Shown here: positions 7,682 through 15,889 of the stretch, in pieces
How positions within the stretch are numbered: the stretch's first letter is position 1
Layout of the letters: each line of letters opens with the position of its first letter
Source: Sediminibacterium sp. TEGAF015
GTDB taxonomy: Bacteria; Bacteroidota; Bacteroidia; Chitinophagales; Chitinophagaceae
DNA length: 64,000 nucleotides
Assembly (NCBI RefSeq): GCF_025997995.1
Contig: NZ_AP026683.1
Coordinates: 1,860,501-1,924,500 of the forward strand
Direction: 5' to 3'
Notes under the pieces: model-generated
What the model saw: only the letters and a program-made list of their open reading frames with translations
Told to the model about the DNA's origin: nothing
Database searches by the model: none
Made by a program: the position numbers and the translations under genes

Positions 7682-8716
7682 ATGAAGTTTGGATATTGGT
7701 TACCCGTGTTTGGGGGTTGGCTTAGGAACGTAGATAATGAAAATATGCAGGCCAACTGGGATTATATAAAAAAATTAGCAATAAAAAGTGAAGATTGGGG
7801 ATACAGTGTTTCATTAATTGCTGAATTGAATTTAAATGATATTAAAGGCATGAAAGCCCCAAGTATCGATGCATGGAGTACAGCTGCTGCACTTGCTGCA
7901 GTTACCAAGCGTATAGAGTTGATGGTTGCAGTAAGACCTACTTTTCACAATCCTGCTTTATTGGCTAAAACAGCTGCCAATATTGACCATATAAGTAACG
8001 GTAGACTGTCATTGAATGTAGTGAGTAGTTGGTGGAAAGATGAAGCTGAAAAATATGGCGTACAATTTGAACAGCACGACGATAGATATGCAAGAACAGA
8101 AGAGTGGTTATCCGTATTAAACGGTGTATGGCAAAAAGACAACTTTAATTATTCTGGTAAGTATTATACTATAAAAGAAAATATATTACAACCGAAACCA
8201 GTATCATATCCAAGACCGCTCATATACGCAGGGGGTGAGAGTGAGAAAGCAAAAGAACTTATATCTACTTCCTGTGATGGCTATGTAATGCACGGTGACG
8301 ATCCAATATTAATTTCAAAAAGAATAAAAGACTTATCAGAAAGAAGAGATAAAAAAGGGTTGCCCCCTATGAAATTTGGTGTAGCTGCATATAGTATTAT
8401 TAGGTCAACAGAGCGAGAAGTAAAAAAAGAGTTAGAAAGAATAACAGATATTAAAATCGGATCAGCAGGCTATGAAAACTACCAACAATGGCTAAATGGA
8501 ACACAGTTGGAGCAAATGGTTTCTTTGGAAGACTATTCTGTAAGCAATAGAGGTCTTAGAACTGGATTAACTGGCACACCTCAAAAAGTGTTGGACCGAA
8601 TTGGTGAATTTGAAAAAATAGGTGTCGATTTCTTTTTATTGCAATCCAGTCCTCAATTTGAAGAAATGGAAAGATTTTCTGAAGAAATTATTCAAGAAGA
8701 ATTTATAAATAGGTAA
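7682..8716 (+). CDS. LLM-class flavin-dependent monooxygenase (SfnG/SsuD-like)
   Basis: A 344-residue luciferase-fold (TIM barrel) monooxygenase that would use reduced FMN supplied by a separate reductase. Family marks seen: PTFHNPALLAKTAANIDHIS (86-105), NVVSSWWKDEAEKYG (112-126), the HDDRYARTEEWL segment (132-143) and LQPKPVSYPRPLIYAGG. These are closest to the alkanesulfonate and dimethylsulfone monooxygenases SsuD and SfnG, which release sulfite or sulfinate from organosulfur compounds. No FMN reductase or ABC importer lies next to it, unlike classic ssu operons. It is co-transcribed with the ATP-grasp gene. The family call is firm; the substrate is not known. Confidence 0.85.
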   Translation: MKFGYWLPVFGGWLRNVDNENMQANWDYIKKLAIKSEDWGYSVSLIAELNLNDIKGMKAPSIDAWSTAAALAAVTKRIELMVAVRPTFHNPALLAKTAANIDHISNGRLSLNVVSSWWKDEAEKYGVQFEQHDDRYARTEEWLSVLNGVWQKDNFNYSGKYYTIKENILQPKPVSYPRPLIYAGGESEKAKELISTSCDGYVMHGDDPILISKRIKDLSERRDKKGLPPMKFGVAAYSIIRSTEREVKKELERITDIKIGSAGYENYQQWLNGTQLEQMVSLEDYSVSNRGLRTGLTGTPQKVLDRIGEFEKIGVDFFLLQSSPQFEEMERFSEEIIQEEFINR

Positions 8717-8925
8717 AACTGTAGGAATTTTATAAAACACTGATTTCAGTAGATATATTATATATTTAACCAATTAATGGTTTAAATCTCGAAAATTTTT
8801 ACAATTTACCACCCATTAAATAAATAGTAGAGTAAACGATAATCAAAACGATTGAAGTGATAAATTATGAACAAATTAAATTATTTGTATCAATAAAATC
8901 GTCTTTGCAACTGTAAGAAATAAAG
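8717..8925. other. A+T-rich intergenic stretch, nothing recognised
   Basis: About 210 bp after the monooxygenase gene. I find no open frame of useful length, no hairpin of note before the terminator and no copy of the palindromic operator. Confidence 0.6.
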
Positions 8926-8950
8926 AAAGCCCCGAATAAATCGGGGCTTT
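8926..8950 (-). terminator. Rho-independent terminator of the tRNA-like RNA
   Basis: A 10-bp perfect stem AAAGCCCCGA / TCGGGGCTTT with a 5-nt loop. Read on the minus strand it follows the 3' end of the tRNA-like RNA by a few nucleotides and runs into a T-rich tail. It could also end rightward transcription from the monooxygenase operon, having TTTT on that side. Confidence 0.85.
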
Positions 8951-8956
8951 TGAATG

Positions 8957-9128
8957 CTGTAGGGGGAGGGATCGAACCTCCACGAGGCAGTTAGCTATAG
9001 CGCAAAGTTCAGTGGTCGACCCTGGTCGTCCCCATATTGCTACTAGGACGGCTCTACACTACGTTTATCCTGTTATCCTCACCCCCGAGACAAGAGGGTA
9101 TGTCTGCCAAAAATTTCATCACCCCACA
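8957..9128 (-). ncRNA. 172-nt tRNA-like RNA with giant variable region
   Basis: On the minus strand a full cloverleaf can be drawn: acceptor TGTGGGG / CCCTACA (seven pairs, one G-U at 4-69), T8-G9, D-arm ATG...CAT with GG in the loop and the Leu-like run TTGGCAGACAT, anticodon arm CCCTC-TTGTCTC-GGGGG (seven-base loop, anticodon position GUC), T-arm GGAGG-TTCGATC-CCTCC and discriminator G. Between anticodon arm and T-arm lie about 100 nt instead of 5-20. This insert can fold as GAGG(ATAA)CAG / CTGCCTC at its base, TAGAGC / GCGCTA within it, and hairpins CGTCC...GGACG and CGAC-CAGG-GTCG. It has its own promoter-like sequence and terminator. Position 37 is U, unusual for a decoding tRNA. It is not a recognisable tmRNA. 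Confidence 0.65.
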
Positions 9129-9133
9129 GTAAA

Positions 9134-9165
9134 AAGAACTAATTTGTTACTTTGATAAATCAAAA
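9134..9165 (-). promoter_or_regulatory. Promoter-like sequence for the tRNA-like RNA
   Basis: On the minus strand TTTTG (9165-9161) is followed after 19 nt by TAGTTCTT (9141-9134), close to a Bacteroidota -33/-7 pair. The predicted start falls at or just before nucleotide 1 of the acceptor stem at 9128. Confidence 0.45.
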
Positions 9166-9276
9166 TTAAGACAAAAAGGCTTTCGTTGACTTTTTTTCAA
9201 TCATTTTGATTAAAATATAGATATCATCTAAAATAATTGATATATATTTAAATATTATTTAAATAAAAGCGATAAA

Positions 9277-9747
9277 ATGTCCACTAAATTAAATCTTGAC
9301 AAACTCGATTTCCAGATTATTCAGGAAATGATGGAAGATGCGGAAATTTCATACGCAGATTTAGGTAAGAAACTATTCGTTTCCGGGGGTACCATCCATG
9401 TACGTATCAAAAAACTGGAAGAACTTAAAGTAGTGAAAGGTAAAAAATTATCCGTAGACCTCAAATCGCTGGGCTACGATGTAATTGCTTTCATTGGAAT
9501 TTATCTTGAAAAAAGTTCATTATATGATTCTGTTGCCAAAGAACTTAAAAAGATAAAACAAATTGTACGCTTAAACTATACAACAGGTAATTACAGCATG
9601 TTTGCTGAAATTGTTTGCAAAGACATTCAGGAACTACGATTTGTTTTGCACGACGAGCTTCAAAAAATAAAAGGGATTGAAAGAACGGAAACTTTTATTT
9701 CGCTGGAAGAAAGTCTGGACAGAAATGTTGTTGTGAGTCCTAATTAA
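9277..9747 (+). CDS. Lrp/AsnC-family transcriptional regulator
   Basis: A 156-residue regulator: N-terminal winged helix-turn-helix (about 6-60; LDFQIIQEMMEDAEISYADLGKKL then the recognition helix SGGTIHVRIKKLEEL) and a C-terminal RAM effector-binding domain (about 68-145, with the TTGNYSMFAEIVCKD core). Lrp-type proteins form octamers and sense amino acids. It stands 10 bp before a polysaccharide chain-length gene, so it may be the first gene of that operon, which is an unusual pairing. The 146 bp upstream are very A+T rich with a long run of TATATATTTAAAT-like sequence, a possible target for Lrp-style wrapping. Confidence 0.9.
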   Translation: MSTKLNLDKLDFQIIQEMMEDAEISYADLGKKLFVSGGTIHVRIKKLEELKVVKGKKLSVDLKSLGYDVIAFIGIYLEKSSLYDSVAKELKKIKQIVRLNYTTGNYSMFAEIVCKDIQELRFVLHDELQKIKGIERTETFISLEESLDRNVVVSPN

Positions 9748-9757
9748 TCAATAAACA

Positions 9758-10609
9758 ATGAACAATCCAAGTTTTAATATTGCTGAACTAAGCAATCACT
9801 TAGCCAGAAAGTGGAAGACAATACTGCTTATTACTTGTATTACCACTGCAGCAGCTGGCGTTTTTAGTTTACTGGTAAAACCAGAATATACAGCAGCAAC
9901 TAAATTGCTTCCTGGGAATACTGTATTGGCAGACAAAGCCCGATTAATGAATCCTTCTATACAACACCTGTATTCATTTTTTGGAAATGGCGATGATGTA
10001 GAACGTTTAATAAGCATGGCAGGAACAGATACCATTTTAAAGCAGGTGGCCTTAGCATTCAAGCTTAGCAACTATTACCAAATAGATGAAAAAGATACTA
10101 AGCTCTCCCAGTTTAAAACACTTGAGAAATTCAAAAAAGATATCTGGATAGGTAAATCAGTAAACAACGAAATGATTATTCGGTGCACATATAAAGATAG
10201 AGATACAGCAGCAGCTATCGCCAACAACATTGCTTCACAAACAGGAAATGCATTGCAGGAGATCTGGAAAAACATGTACCGCCAAATTAGTATTCAACTA
10301 GATAGCAATATTCAGCAACTAAATAAACAATACCTGCAGAACTTAGAGGAAACAAATAAAGATGAACGCTTATTGCAATCGGAATCAACTGCTTTACTGA
10401 AACAACTCAATACATTTAATGAGCTCAAAATTGAAACAGATCTAGCTGCATCTGCTCCCCCTGCTGCCATAATTGTAGTTGAGCAGGCAAGCTCTCCTGC
10501 AAAAAAAAGCTGGCCTGATCTGGCCGTTATTTTACCATTAGCGGCTTTATCCGGAATGCTTTTCAGTATAGTGCTCATTTTGGTAAGTGCTAAACCGCGA
10601 ACCTTGTAG
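9758..10609 (+). CDS. Wzz/GumC-type polysaccharide chain-length protein
   Basis: A 283-residue inner-membrane protein with the Wzz layout: short cytoplasmic N terminus, membrane helix (about 19-39), a large periplasmic part with a Gln/Glu-rich coiled coil (about 170-225, QLDSNIQQLNKQYLQNLEET), and a second membrane helix (about 256-277) preceded by Pro-rich residues. Such proteins set the chain length of exported polysaccharide made by Wzy. There is no C-terminal tyrosine kinase domain. Its stop codon directly abuts the start of the Wzy/ligase-like gene, so the two are translated from one message. Confidence 0.82.
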   Translation: MNNPSFNIAELSNHLARKWKTILLITCITTAAAGVFSLLVKPEYTAATKLLPGNTVLADKARLMNPSIQHLYSFFGNGDDVERLISMAGTDTILKQVALAFKLSNYYQIDEKDTKLSQFKTLEKFKKDIWIGKSVNNEMIIRCTYKDRDTAAAIANNIASQTGNALQEIWKNMYRQISIQLDSNIQQLNKQYLQNLEETNKDERLLQSESTALLKQLNTFNELKIETDLAASAPPAAIIVVEQASSPAKKSWPDLAVILPLAALSGMLFSIVLILVSAKPRTL

Positions 10610-12076
10610 ATGAATATCGACTTCACTAAAAAATGGCTTCTCGTATTTGCAACCAGCTTTTATATAGTATGTTGCTGTTTGGCCATTTTATGGAAAGAAC
10701 CACTTTGGTTAATCCTTCCCTTTTTTGTTGTAGCTACAGGTTCCATTTCATTTTGGATTACAAGAAATACTGAACAGCTATATTGGTGTTTTTTACTTGT
10801 GCTTCCGCTTTCCACTGAATTTAATTTTACTCCCGGTCTCGGGCTTGACCTTCCCGGAGAACCCCTACTAATTGGCCTTACATTCTTTATGCTGGGTTCG
10901 GTTATATATCAACCCAGTCAATACCGTAAACTTTTTAATTCTGGCATTGCAAAATGGTTGGTAATTTATTTTAGCTGGATGACCATCAGCGCATGCTATG
11001 CAGAAAATACCTGGCTGGCTACAAAATTTATACTCGCTAAAGTATGGTACATCCTGCCGCTTGTTTTTTTAACAGCCTTCATTCACACTCAGAAACCCAA
11101 CTTTAAAAAGCTTGCGTACATGCTTTGCATTCCCTTGCTTTTTGTGGTAATACAGGCACAAATTAGACACGGCATCTACGGTTTTGAGTTTATAGCAATC
11201 AAAAAAGCCATGGCTCCATTTTTCAGAAATCATGTAAACTATGCTGCCATGCTGGTTTGTCTGCTGCCAATTGGTTGGTTATTGCATCAGTTTAGCAATA
11301 ATTCTTATAGGAAAAAATGGATTGGCATCGCGCTTATCATCGGTATATCGGGCTTATTTTTTGCTTACTCCAGGGGAGCCTGGCTCGCTTTATTGGTAGG
11401 CATTCTAGGCTATTATCTCATTCGAAAAAATGTGTTGGGAACATTTATTTGCCTTGGAATAATTACCGTTTTTATCAGCCTATTCCTTTTGCTAACGGAG
11501 AATCGGTTCCTGGTATTTGCCCCTGAACACGACGAAACCATTTTTCATGAAAACTTCTCCGACCATTTATCGGCAACAGTAGGATTAAAAGATATTTCCA
11601 ATGCGGAAAGATTTCATCGCTGGGTAGCCGGCTGTAGAATGATTGCAGAAAGACCTATTACTGGTTTTGGAGCAAATAGTTTCTATCCTACTTATCAACC
11701 TTATACCATTGCACCTTTCAAAACCTGGGTAAGCAATAACCCAGAACATTCCACAATACACAATTATTATTTGCTTTTAGCTGTAGAACAGGGCATTCCT
11801 GCACTAATTATTTTCGGCGGCTTTTTAATTTATTTGCTACTGCAAGCACAAAAATTATTTCATGATTTCCAGCAAAGCTATTACCGGATGATTGCTATGG
11901 CAACTGGTATCATTCTGTTAATGATTGCCTCACTCAATCTATCCAGTGATTTAATTGAAACCGATAAAATAGGTGGTTTATTTTGGCTATGTGCAGGCAT
12001 TATCCTCACACTGCAGCAATTATTAAAAAGAGAGCAATCTTCGTTCGCCGATTCAGCCATAAAAAAGCCCGATTGA
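10610..12076 (+). CDS. O-antigen ligase / Wzy-type polymerase family membrane protein
   Basis: A 488-residue polytopic protein with about a dozen membrane helices and one large periplasmic loop (about 300-390) containing the Wzy_C/WaaL pattern AERFHRWVAGCRMIAERPITGFGANSF and the following STIHNYYLLLAVEQGIPA segment. Family members polymerise or ligate polysaccharide units on the periplasmic face. The partnership with the upstream Wzz-like protein favours a polymerase role. No flippase or glycosyltransferase cluster surrounds it apart from the convergent GT2 gene, so the product polysaccharide cannot be told. Confidence 0.82.
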   Translation: MNIDFTKKWLLVFATSFYIVCCCLAILWKEPLWLILPFFVVATGSISFWITRNTEQLYWCFLLVLPLSTEFNFTPGLGLDLPGEPLLIGLTFFMLGSVIYQPSQYRKLFNSGIAKWLVIYFSWMTISACYAENTWLATKFILAKVWYILPLVFLTAFIHTQKPNFKKLAYMLCIPLLFVVIQAQIRHGIYGFEFIAIKKAMAPFFRNHVNYAAMLVCLLPIGWLLHQFSNNSYRKKWIGIALIIGISGLFFAYSRGAWLALLVGILGYYLIRKNVLGTFICLGIITVFISLFLLLTENRFLVFAPEHDETIFHENFSDHLSATVGLKDISNAERFHRWVAGCRMIAERPITGFGANSFYPTYQPYTIAPFKTWVSNNPEHSTIHNYYLLLAVEQGIPALIIFGGFLIYLLLQAQKLFHDFQQSYYRMIAMATGIILLMIASLNLSSDLIETDKIGGLFWLCAGIILTLQQLLKREQSSFADSAIKKPD

Positions 12077-12169
12077 CCGATTTGTAGATGTTTTTTTGAA
12101 AAAAAACGGGGGAACCGATAAACACTTGCTTGGTTTTTGTATCTATAATTTGAACCAACAGATGAACCC

Positions 12170-12271
12170 ATGATCCAGAGACTATTAGCCCCGTTTATTT
12201 TAGTTGCCTTGTTTTTGTATGCCTGGTTTCCAAAAGAAGAAAAGGAAAACAGCAATCCGAATTTTTACTGA
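12170..12271 (+). CDS. Possible 33-residue single-pass membrane peptide
   Basis: An ATG at 12170 opens a 33-codon frame: a hydrophobic helix (APFILVALFLYAWF) then a charged tail (PKEEKENSNPNFY) and TGA. A TTG (12126-12128) and TAATTTG (12146-12152) 17 nt apart form a plausible promoter just ahead. Its last bases overlap the end of the convergent glycosyltransferase gene by 7 bp. I do not recognise it; it may be a real small protein or chance. Confidence 0.4.
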   Translation: MIQRLLAPFILVALFLYAWFPKEEKENSNPNFY

Positions 12272-13416
12272 ACCCTTCTGCTTTTCCATTGGTAAGACCC
12301 AAACTTACCTAACCATCCAGCTACCACAGTATAAACAATATGGAAGGGTTGCATTAGAGGAAAGTATAACAAGTATTTTTGCATCCAGAAAAAATGAGCA
12401 ACAGGCAACATAAAACTCAGTTCTGCAAAAGTTTTAATGCCTGTTAATAATAGCACGTTGTAAAAAAGTTCGGGATAAAATAAGCTGGCAATCAACCCGC
12501 CAAGCAACGTGGCATTAAAGAGATATACCAACCATAACACAAGCAACATCCCTTTGTCTTTGTAATAACTGGCTTTACTTGCCCAACGAATACGTTGGTG
12601 TAAAAACTGCTTCCAGTTGGGCATTGGAGCAGTAAGCACAACTGACTGCGATGAAAACAAATAAGACAATCGATGCCCAAATGCCCTTTTCATTTTATAC
12701 ATCAGCAACATGTCGTCGCCGCTTGCCAGATGATCAATTCCAGAGAAACGTCCAACTTTTTCAAAAGCCTGTTTACTATAGGCCAAATTAGCTCCGTTAC
12801 ACATTGTGTGAGAACCGGCAGATACAGCAGCAGCTGTAATCCCCTGTAAACTTAAAAAATCAAGTAATTGAAAAATGCCACTGAATTTTCCATTATTAGT
12901 GAACATAACCGGAGCAGCAATAAAAACAGGATTTTCCTTTGCAATCATGGCATTAAAATGATGCAACCAAAGCGGAGGAACTATACAGTCTGCATCCGTA
13001 GTAACAATCCAGGAACCTTGACTTTTTGAAATGGCCAATTCAATTGCTTTTTTCTTATAGGCCAGCTGACTTCCGTCTTTATAAAAATTCTGTAACGAAA
13101 GCAATTGTATCTGCGGATAGCTAGCTGCCAAGTTCAATACTTTGTCTGCAGTATCATCTGTTGAAAAATCATCTACGACTATCACTTCATAGCTTGCTGA
13201 AGGATACTGCTGCTGCAAAATACTCTGCAAGCAGGCTTCAATAACTTCCGATTCGTTTCTGGCCGGTACAATCACAGAGAAGAAAACAGGAGGTTGCAAG
13301 GATAAGTTTCCTGGTTCAAAGGGCTTTAGGCGGTTAAACCAGAAACGATACAACCAGATCAAACCGCTGTAAAAAGTGGCCAATAGTAACCCTACAATTA
13401 AATACCATAGCTCCAT
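12265..13416 (-). CDS. Membrane glycosyltransferase, GT2 family
   Basis: A 383-residue enzyme: N-terminal membrane anchor (about 1-21), GT-A domain starting SVIVPARNE, with DDFSTDD (first nucleotide-binding Asp pair), TTDADC (the DxD metal site), a GDDMLL acceptor-site motif and HQRIRWASK (Q-x-x-R-W type), then three C-terminal membrane helices. This is the layout of processive or lipid-linked family 2 transferases. I start at the ATG at 13416; a TTG at 13434 would add six residues. It is convergent with, and may act alongside, the Wzz/Wzy-like pair. Confidence 0.87.
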   Translation of the reverse strand: MELWYLIVGLLLATFYSGLIWLYRFWFNRLKPFEPGNLSLQPPVFFSVIVPARNESEVIEACLQSILQQQYPSASYEVIVVDDFSTDDTADKVLNLAASYPQIQLLSLQNFYKDGSQLAYKKKAIELAISKSQGSWIVTTDADCIVPPLWLHHFNAMIAKENPVFIAAPVMFTNNGKFSGIFQLLDFLSLQGITAAAVSAGSHTMCNGANLAYSKQAFEKVGRFSGIDHLASGDDMLLMYKMKRAFGHRLSYLFSSQSVVLTAPMPNWKQFLHQRIRWASKASYYKDKGMLLVLWLVYLFNATLLGGLIASLFYPELFYNVLLLTGIKTFAELSFMLPVAHFFWMQKYLLYFPLMQPFHIVYTVVAGWLGKFGSYQWKSRRVQ

Positions 13417-13529
13417 TACAGCAAAGAAAATCAATCTATTCCAATAAATCAGCTCCTTAAAATGCAGCCGACCGCAAAGATTTGCCCAAATTTTATCTAA
13501 TATTTCTTGGTATTGTGAGAGAAACGGGT

Positions 13530-13554
13530 CAACTTTGAAATAGTTGCATAACTA
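13530..13554 (+). promoter_or_regulatory. Promoter -7 box and MarR-type palindrome
   Basis: CAACTTTG (13530-13537) is a near -7 box, with TTGG 19 nt upstream as a -33 box. Immediately downstream TAGTTGCATAACTA (13541-13554) is a perfect 14-bp palindrome covering the likely start point, six bases before the MarR ATG. This placement is typical of autoregulation. Confidence 0.55.
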
Positions 13555-13559
13555 ACTAT

Positions 13560-14024
13560 ATGCCAAACAACCATTTTAAAAGAGGAGAATTATACAGCGT
13601 CATCAATGGAATGGCTTCCACTGCTGTTGCAAGGAGATTGCAGAAAAATTTCCGCAACGCGGGATTGGAAATCACGATTGAGCAATGGAGTGTTTTATAC
13701 CATTTATGGAAAGAAGATGGCCTTAGTCAGCAGGAACTCTGCAACAGAACTTTCAGAGACAAGCCCAGCATTACCCGATTGATTGACAATCTGGAGAAAC
13801 AACAACTGGTGAAAAGAGTAGCATCGCCTACAGACAGAAGAATCAACCTGGTACAACTGACAGATGCTGCTAAAGACCTGCAACAAATCACCATTGATCT
13901 AGCCAATCAAACTATGGCGGAGGCTTTAATAGGCGTTGACAAGAAGGAAATTGAAATTGTAAAATCTGTTTTTCAGAGAGTATACGATAACCTAACCTTA
14001 ACGCCGGTAGATCAATTGAATTAA
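13560..14024 (+). CDS. MarR-family transcriptional regulator
   Basis: A 154-residue winged-helix regulator: helix-turn-helix at about 55-95 (LSQQELCNRTFRDKPSITRLIDNL) and the wing with the family signature RVASPTDRRINLVQLT (about 100-115). MarR proteins are dimeric repressors released by small phenolic or lipid-like ligands or by oxidation. It precedes an acyl-CoA dehydrogenase by 30 bp on the same strand and carries a palindrome at its own promoter, so it probably controls that fatty-acid gene and itself. Confidence 0.9.
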   Translation: MPNNHFKRGELYSVINGMASTAVARRLQKNFRNAGLEITIEQWSVLYHLWKEDGLSQQELCNRTFRDKPSITRLIDNLEKQQLVKRVASPTDRRINLVQLTDAAKDLQQITIDLANQTMAEALIGVDKKEIEIVKSVFQRVYDNLTLTPVDQLN

Positions 14025-14054
14025 GAACTTTATAAACACATTAAACGATTAACG

Positions 14055-15845
14055 ATGGAAGCCACAAACAAAACAAAAGCCCTTTTGGGTGGAGAATGGA
14101 TCATCAAGGAAAGCAATCCCCACGAAACTTTTATTCCTGAGGATTTTAATGAAGAACAACAGATGGTCATGGATATGTGCCATCAGTTTTTGAATGCAGA
14201 AGTATTGCCTGTAGTAGACAAAATTGACAAAATGGAGCCAGGTCTGGTAGCTTCATTAATGCAGAAAGCAGGTGAACAGGGCTTACTCTCAACTTCTTTC
14301 CCTGAAGAATATGGCGGTTTAGGTAAAGACTTCATAACTTCTACCATAGTGAATGAAGGAATGGGTGGAGGTTATTCCTTCTCTGTTGCAGTTGCTGCAC
14401 ATACAGGAATTGGATCATTACCTATTTTATATTTTGGTACAGAAGCTCAGAAAGAAAAATATATACCCAAGCTGGCTAGTGGTGAATGGAAGGGTGCTTA
14501 TGGATTAACAGAGCCGAATAGCGGAAGTGATGCATTGGGCGCAAAAACCACTGCAAAGCTTAGTGAAGACGGAAAGCACTATATTTTAAATGGACAAAAA
14601 TGCTGGATTACCAATGGTGGTTTTGCAGACGTATACACCGTATTCGCAAAAATTGATGGTGACAAATTCACCGGATTTATTGTTGAGCGCGGAATGGAAG
14701 GATTTACACAAGGACCCGAAGAACATAAAATGGGAATCAAAGGTTCATCTACTGTACAACTATACTTCCAAGATTGTAAAGTACCTGTAGAAAACGTTTT
14801 AGGTGAAATAGGCAAAGGACATATTATCGCTTTCAATATTTTGAACATTGGTCGTTTAAAATTATGCGCAGCAACATTGGGTGGTGCTAAAAGAGCAACC
14901 GACACTTCTGTTCAGTATGCAAAAACCAGAGAGCAGTTTAAATTACCTATTGCAAAATTTGGAGCAATAAGACATAAAATGGCAGAAATGGCTATCCGTT
15001 TATGGGTCTGCGAATCTGCATTGTTTCGGTCTGCTAAATGGATTGATGATAAAGAACACGAATTGGCTGCCAGTGGCAAGTCGTTTGCAGAAGCCTTACT
15101 GGGTGCAGCAGAAGAATATGCAATTGAGTGTGCTATTTTAAAAGTGTATGGAAGTGAGGTATTGGATTTTGTAGTGGATGAAGGTGTTCAGATTCACGGC
15201 GGGAATGGCTTCTCTGATGAATACGATATTTCAAGAGCTTACAGAGACAGCCGTATTAACAGAATTTATGAAGGAACCAACGAAATCAATCGCCTGCTAA
15301 CCGTAGACATGGTATTGAAACGTGCTATGAAAGGTAAATTGGATTTAATGGGACCTGCAATGGCTGTACAAAAAGAATTAATGAGCATTCCTGATTTTGG
15401 ATCTGAAGACGAAGGTGCTTATGCAAAAGAATTAAAGACCATTGCTAACTTTAAGAAAGCCATTTTAATGGTAGCTGGCGCAGCTGTTCAAAAGCTGATG
15501 ATGCAATTAGATAAGGAACAAGAAATACTAATGAATATTGCAGACATGGCTATTGAAGTGTTCCATGCAGAAAGTGCATTAATGCGTGTGATGAAACTGG
15601 CCTCTTTAAAAGGAGATGCTGCCGTAGCTACTCAAAATGACATTATGCGTACATATATTTACGATGCGGCTGATCGAATTAATAAAGCAGGAAAGGATGC
15701 CTTGAACAGTTTTGCAGATGGCGATGAACTACGCATGATGCATATTGGTTTAAAACGTTTTACCAAAGTAGAACCATTCAACACCAAGGATGCACGCAGA
15801 AGAATTGCAGACCGTTTGGTAGCAGACAATGGATACAAAATTTAA
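14055..15845 (+). CDS. Acyl-CoA dehydrogenase family protein (long, VLCAD-like form)
   Basis: A 596-residue FAD enzyme for the first step of fatty acid beta-oxidation (alpha-beta dehydrogenation of acyl-CoA). Seen: N-terminal helical domain, FAD/substrate signature GLTEPNSGSDALGAKTTA, beta domain, and C-terminal helical domain with QIHGGNGFSDEYDISRAYRD and the catalytic-Glu segment IYEGTNEINRLL. About 180 extra residues follow the usual 390-residue core, as in the membrane-associated VLCAD/ACAD9 type common in Bacteroidota. It is co-directional with the MarR gene and ends at a strong terminator. Confidence 0.92.
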   Translation: MEATNKTKALLGGEWIIKESNPHETFIPEDFNEEQQMVMDMCHQFLNAEVLPVVDKIDKMEPGLVASLMQKAGEQGLLSTSFPEEYGGLGKDFITSTIVNEGMGGGYSFSVAVAAHTGIGSLPILYFGTEAQKEKYIPKLASGEWKGAYGLTEPNSGSDALGAKTTAKLSEDGKHYILNGQKCWITNGGFADVYTVFAKIDGDKFTGFIVERGMEGFTQGPEEHKMGIKGSSTVQLYFQDCKVPVENVLGEIGKGHIIAFNILNIGRLKLCAATLGGAKRATDTSVQYAKTREQFKLPIAKFGAIRHKMAEMAIRLWVCESALFRSAKWIDDKEHELAASGKSFAEALLGAAEEYAIECAILKVYGSEVLDFVVDEGVQIHGGNGFSDEYDISRAYRDSRINRIYEGTNEINRLLTVDMVLKRAMKGKLDLMGPAMAVQKELMSIPDFGSEDEGAYAKELKTIANFKKAILMVAGAAVQKLMMQLDKEQEILMNIADMAIEVFHAESALMRVMKLASLKGDAAVATQNDIMRTYIYDAADRINKAGKDALNSFADGDELRMMHIGLKRFTKVEPFNTKDARRRIADRLVADNGYKI

Positions 15846-15889
15846 TTCTATCCATTTCAAATAGAAGTACAATTAAAAAGAATTGAAAA

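Noticed and set aside
8957..9128. tmRNA (ssrA) reading of the tRNA-like RNA
   Set aside because: It is less than half the usual length, has no G3-U70 alanine pair (the wobble is at 4-69) and no ALAA-type tag. A short frame GEDNRINVV-stop follows the anticodon-like hairpin, but its end is not tag-like and the D and anticodon arms are intact, unlike tmRNA.
8957..9128. Group I intron in a tRNA gene
   Set aside because: The extra sequence is about 100 nt, below the size of known group I introns, lies after the anticodon stem rather than in the loop, and shows no intron core.
3638..9128. Genomic island with att sites at the two tRNA-type genes
   Set aside because: No integrase, and I found no copy of either tRNA 3' end at the other boundary. 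Kept only as a compositional remark.
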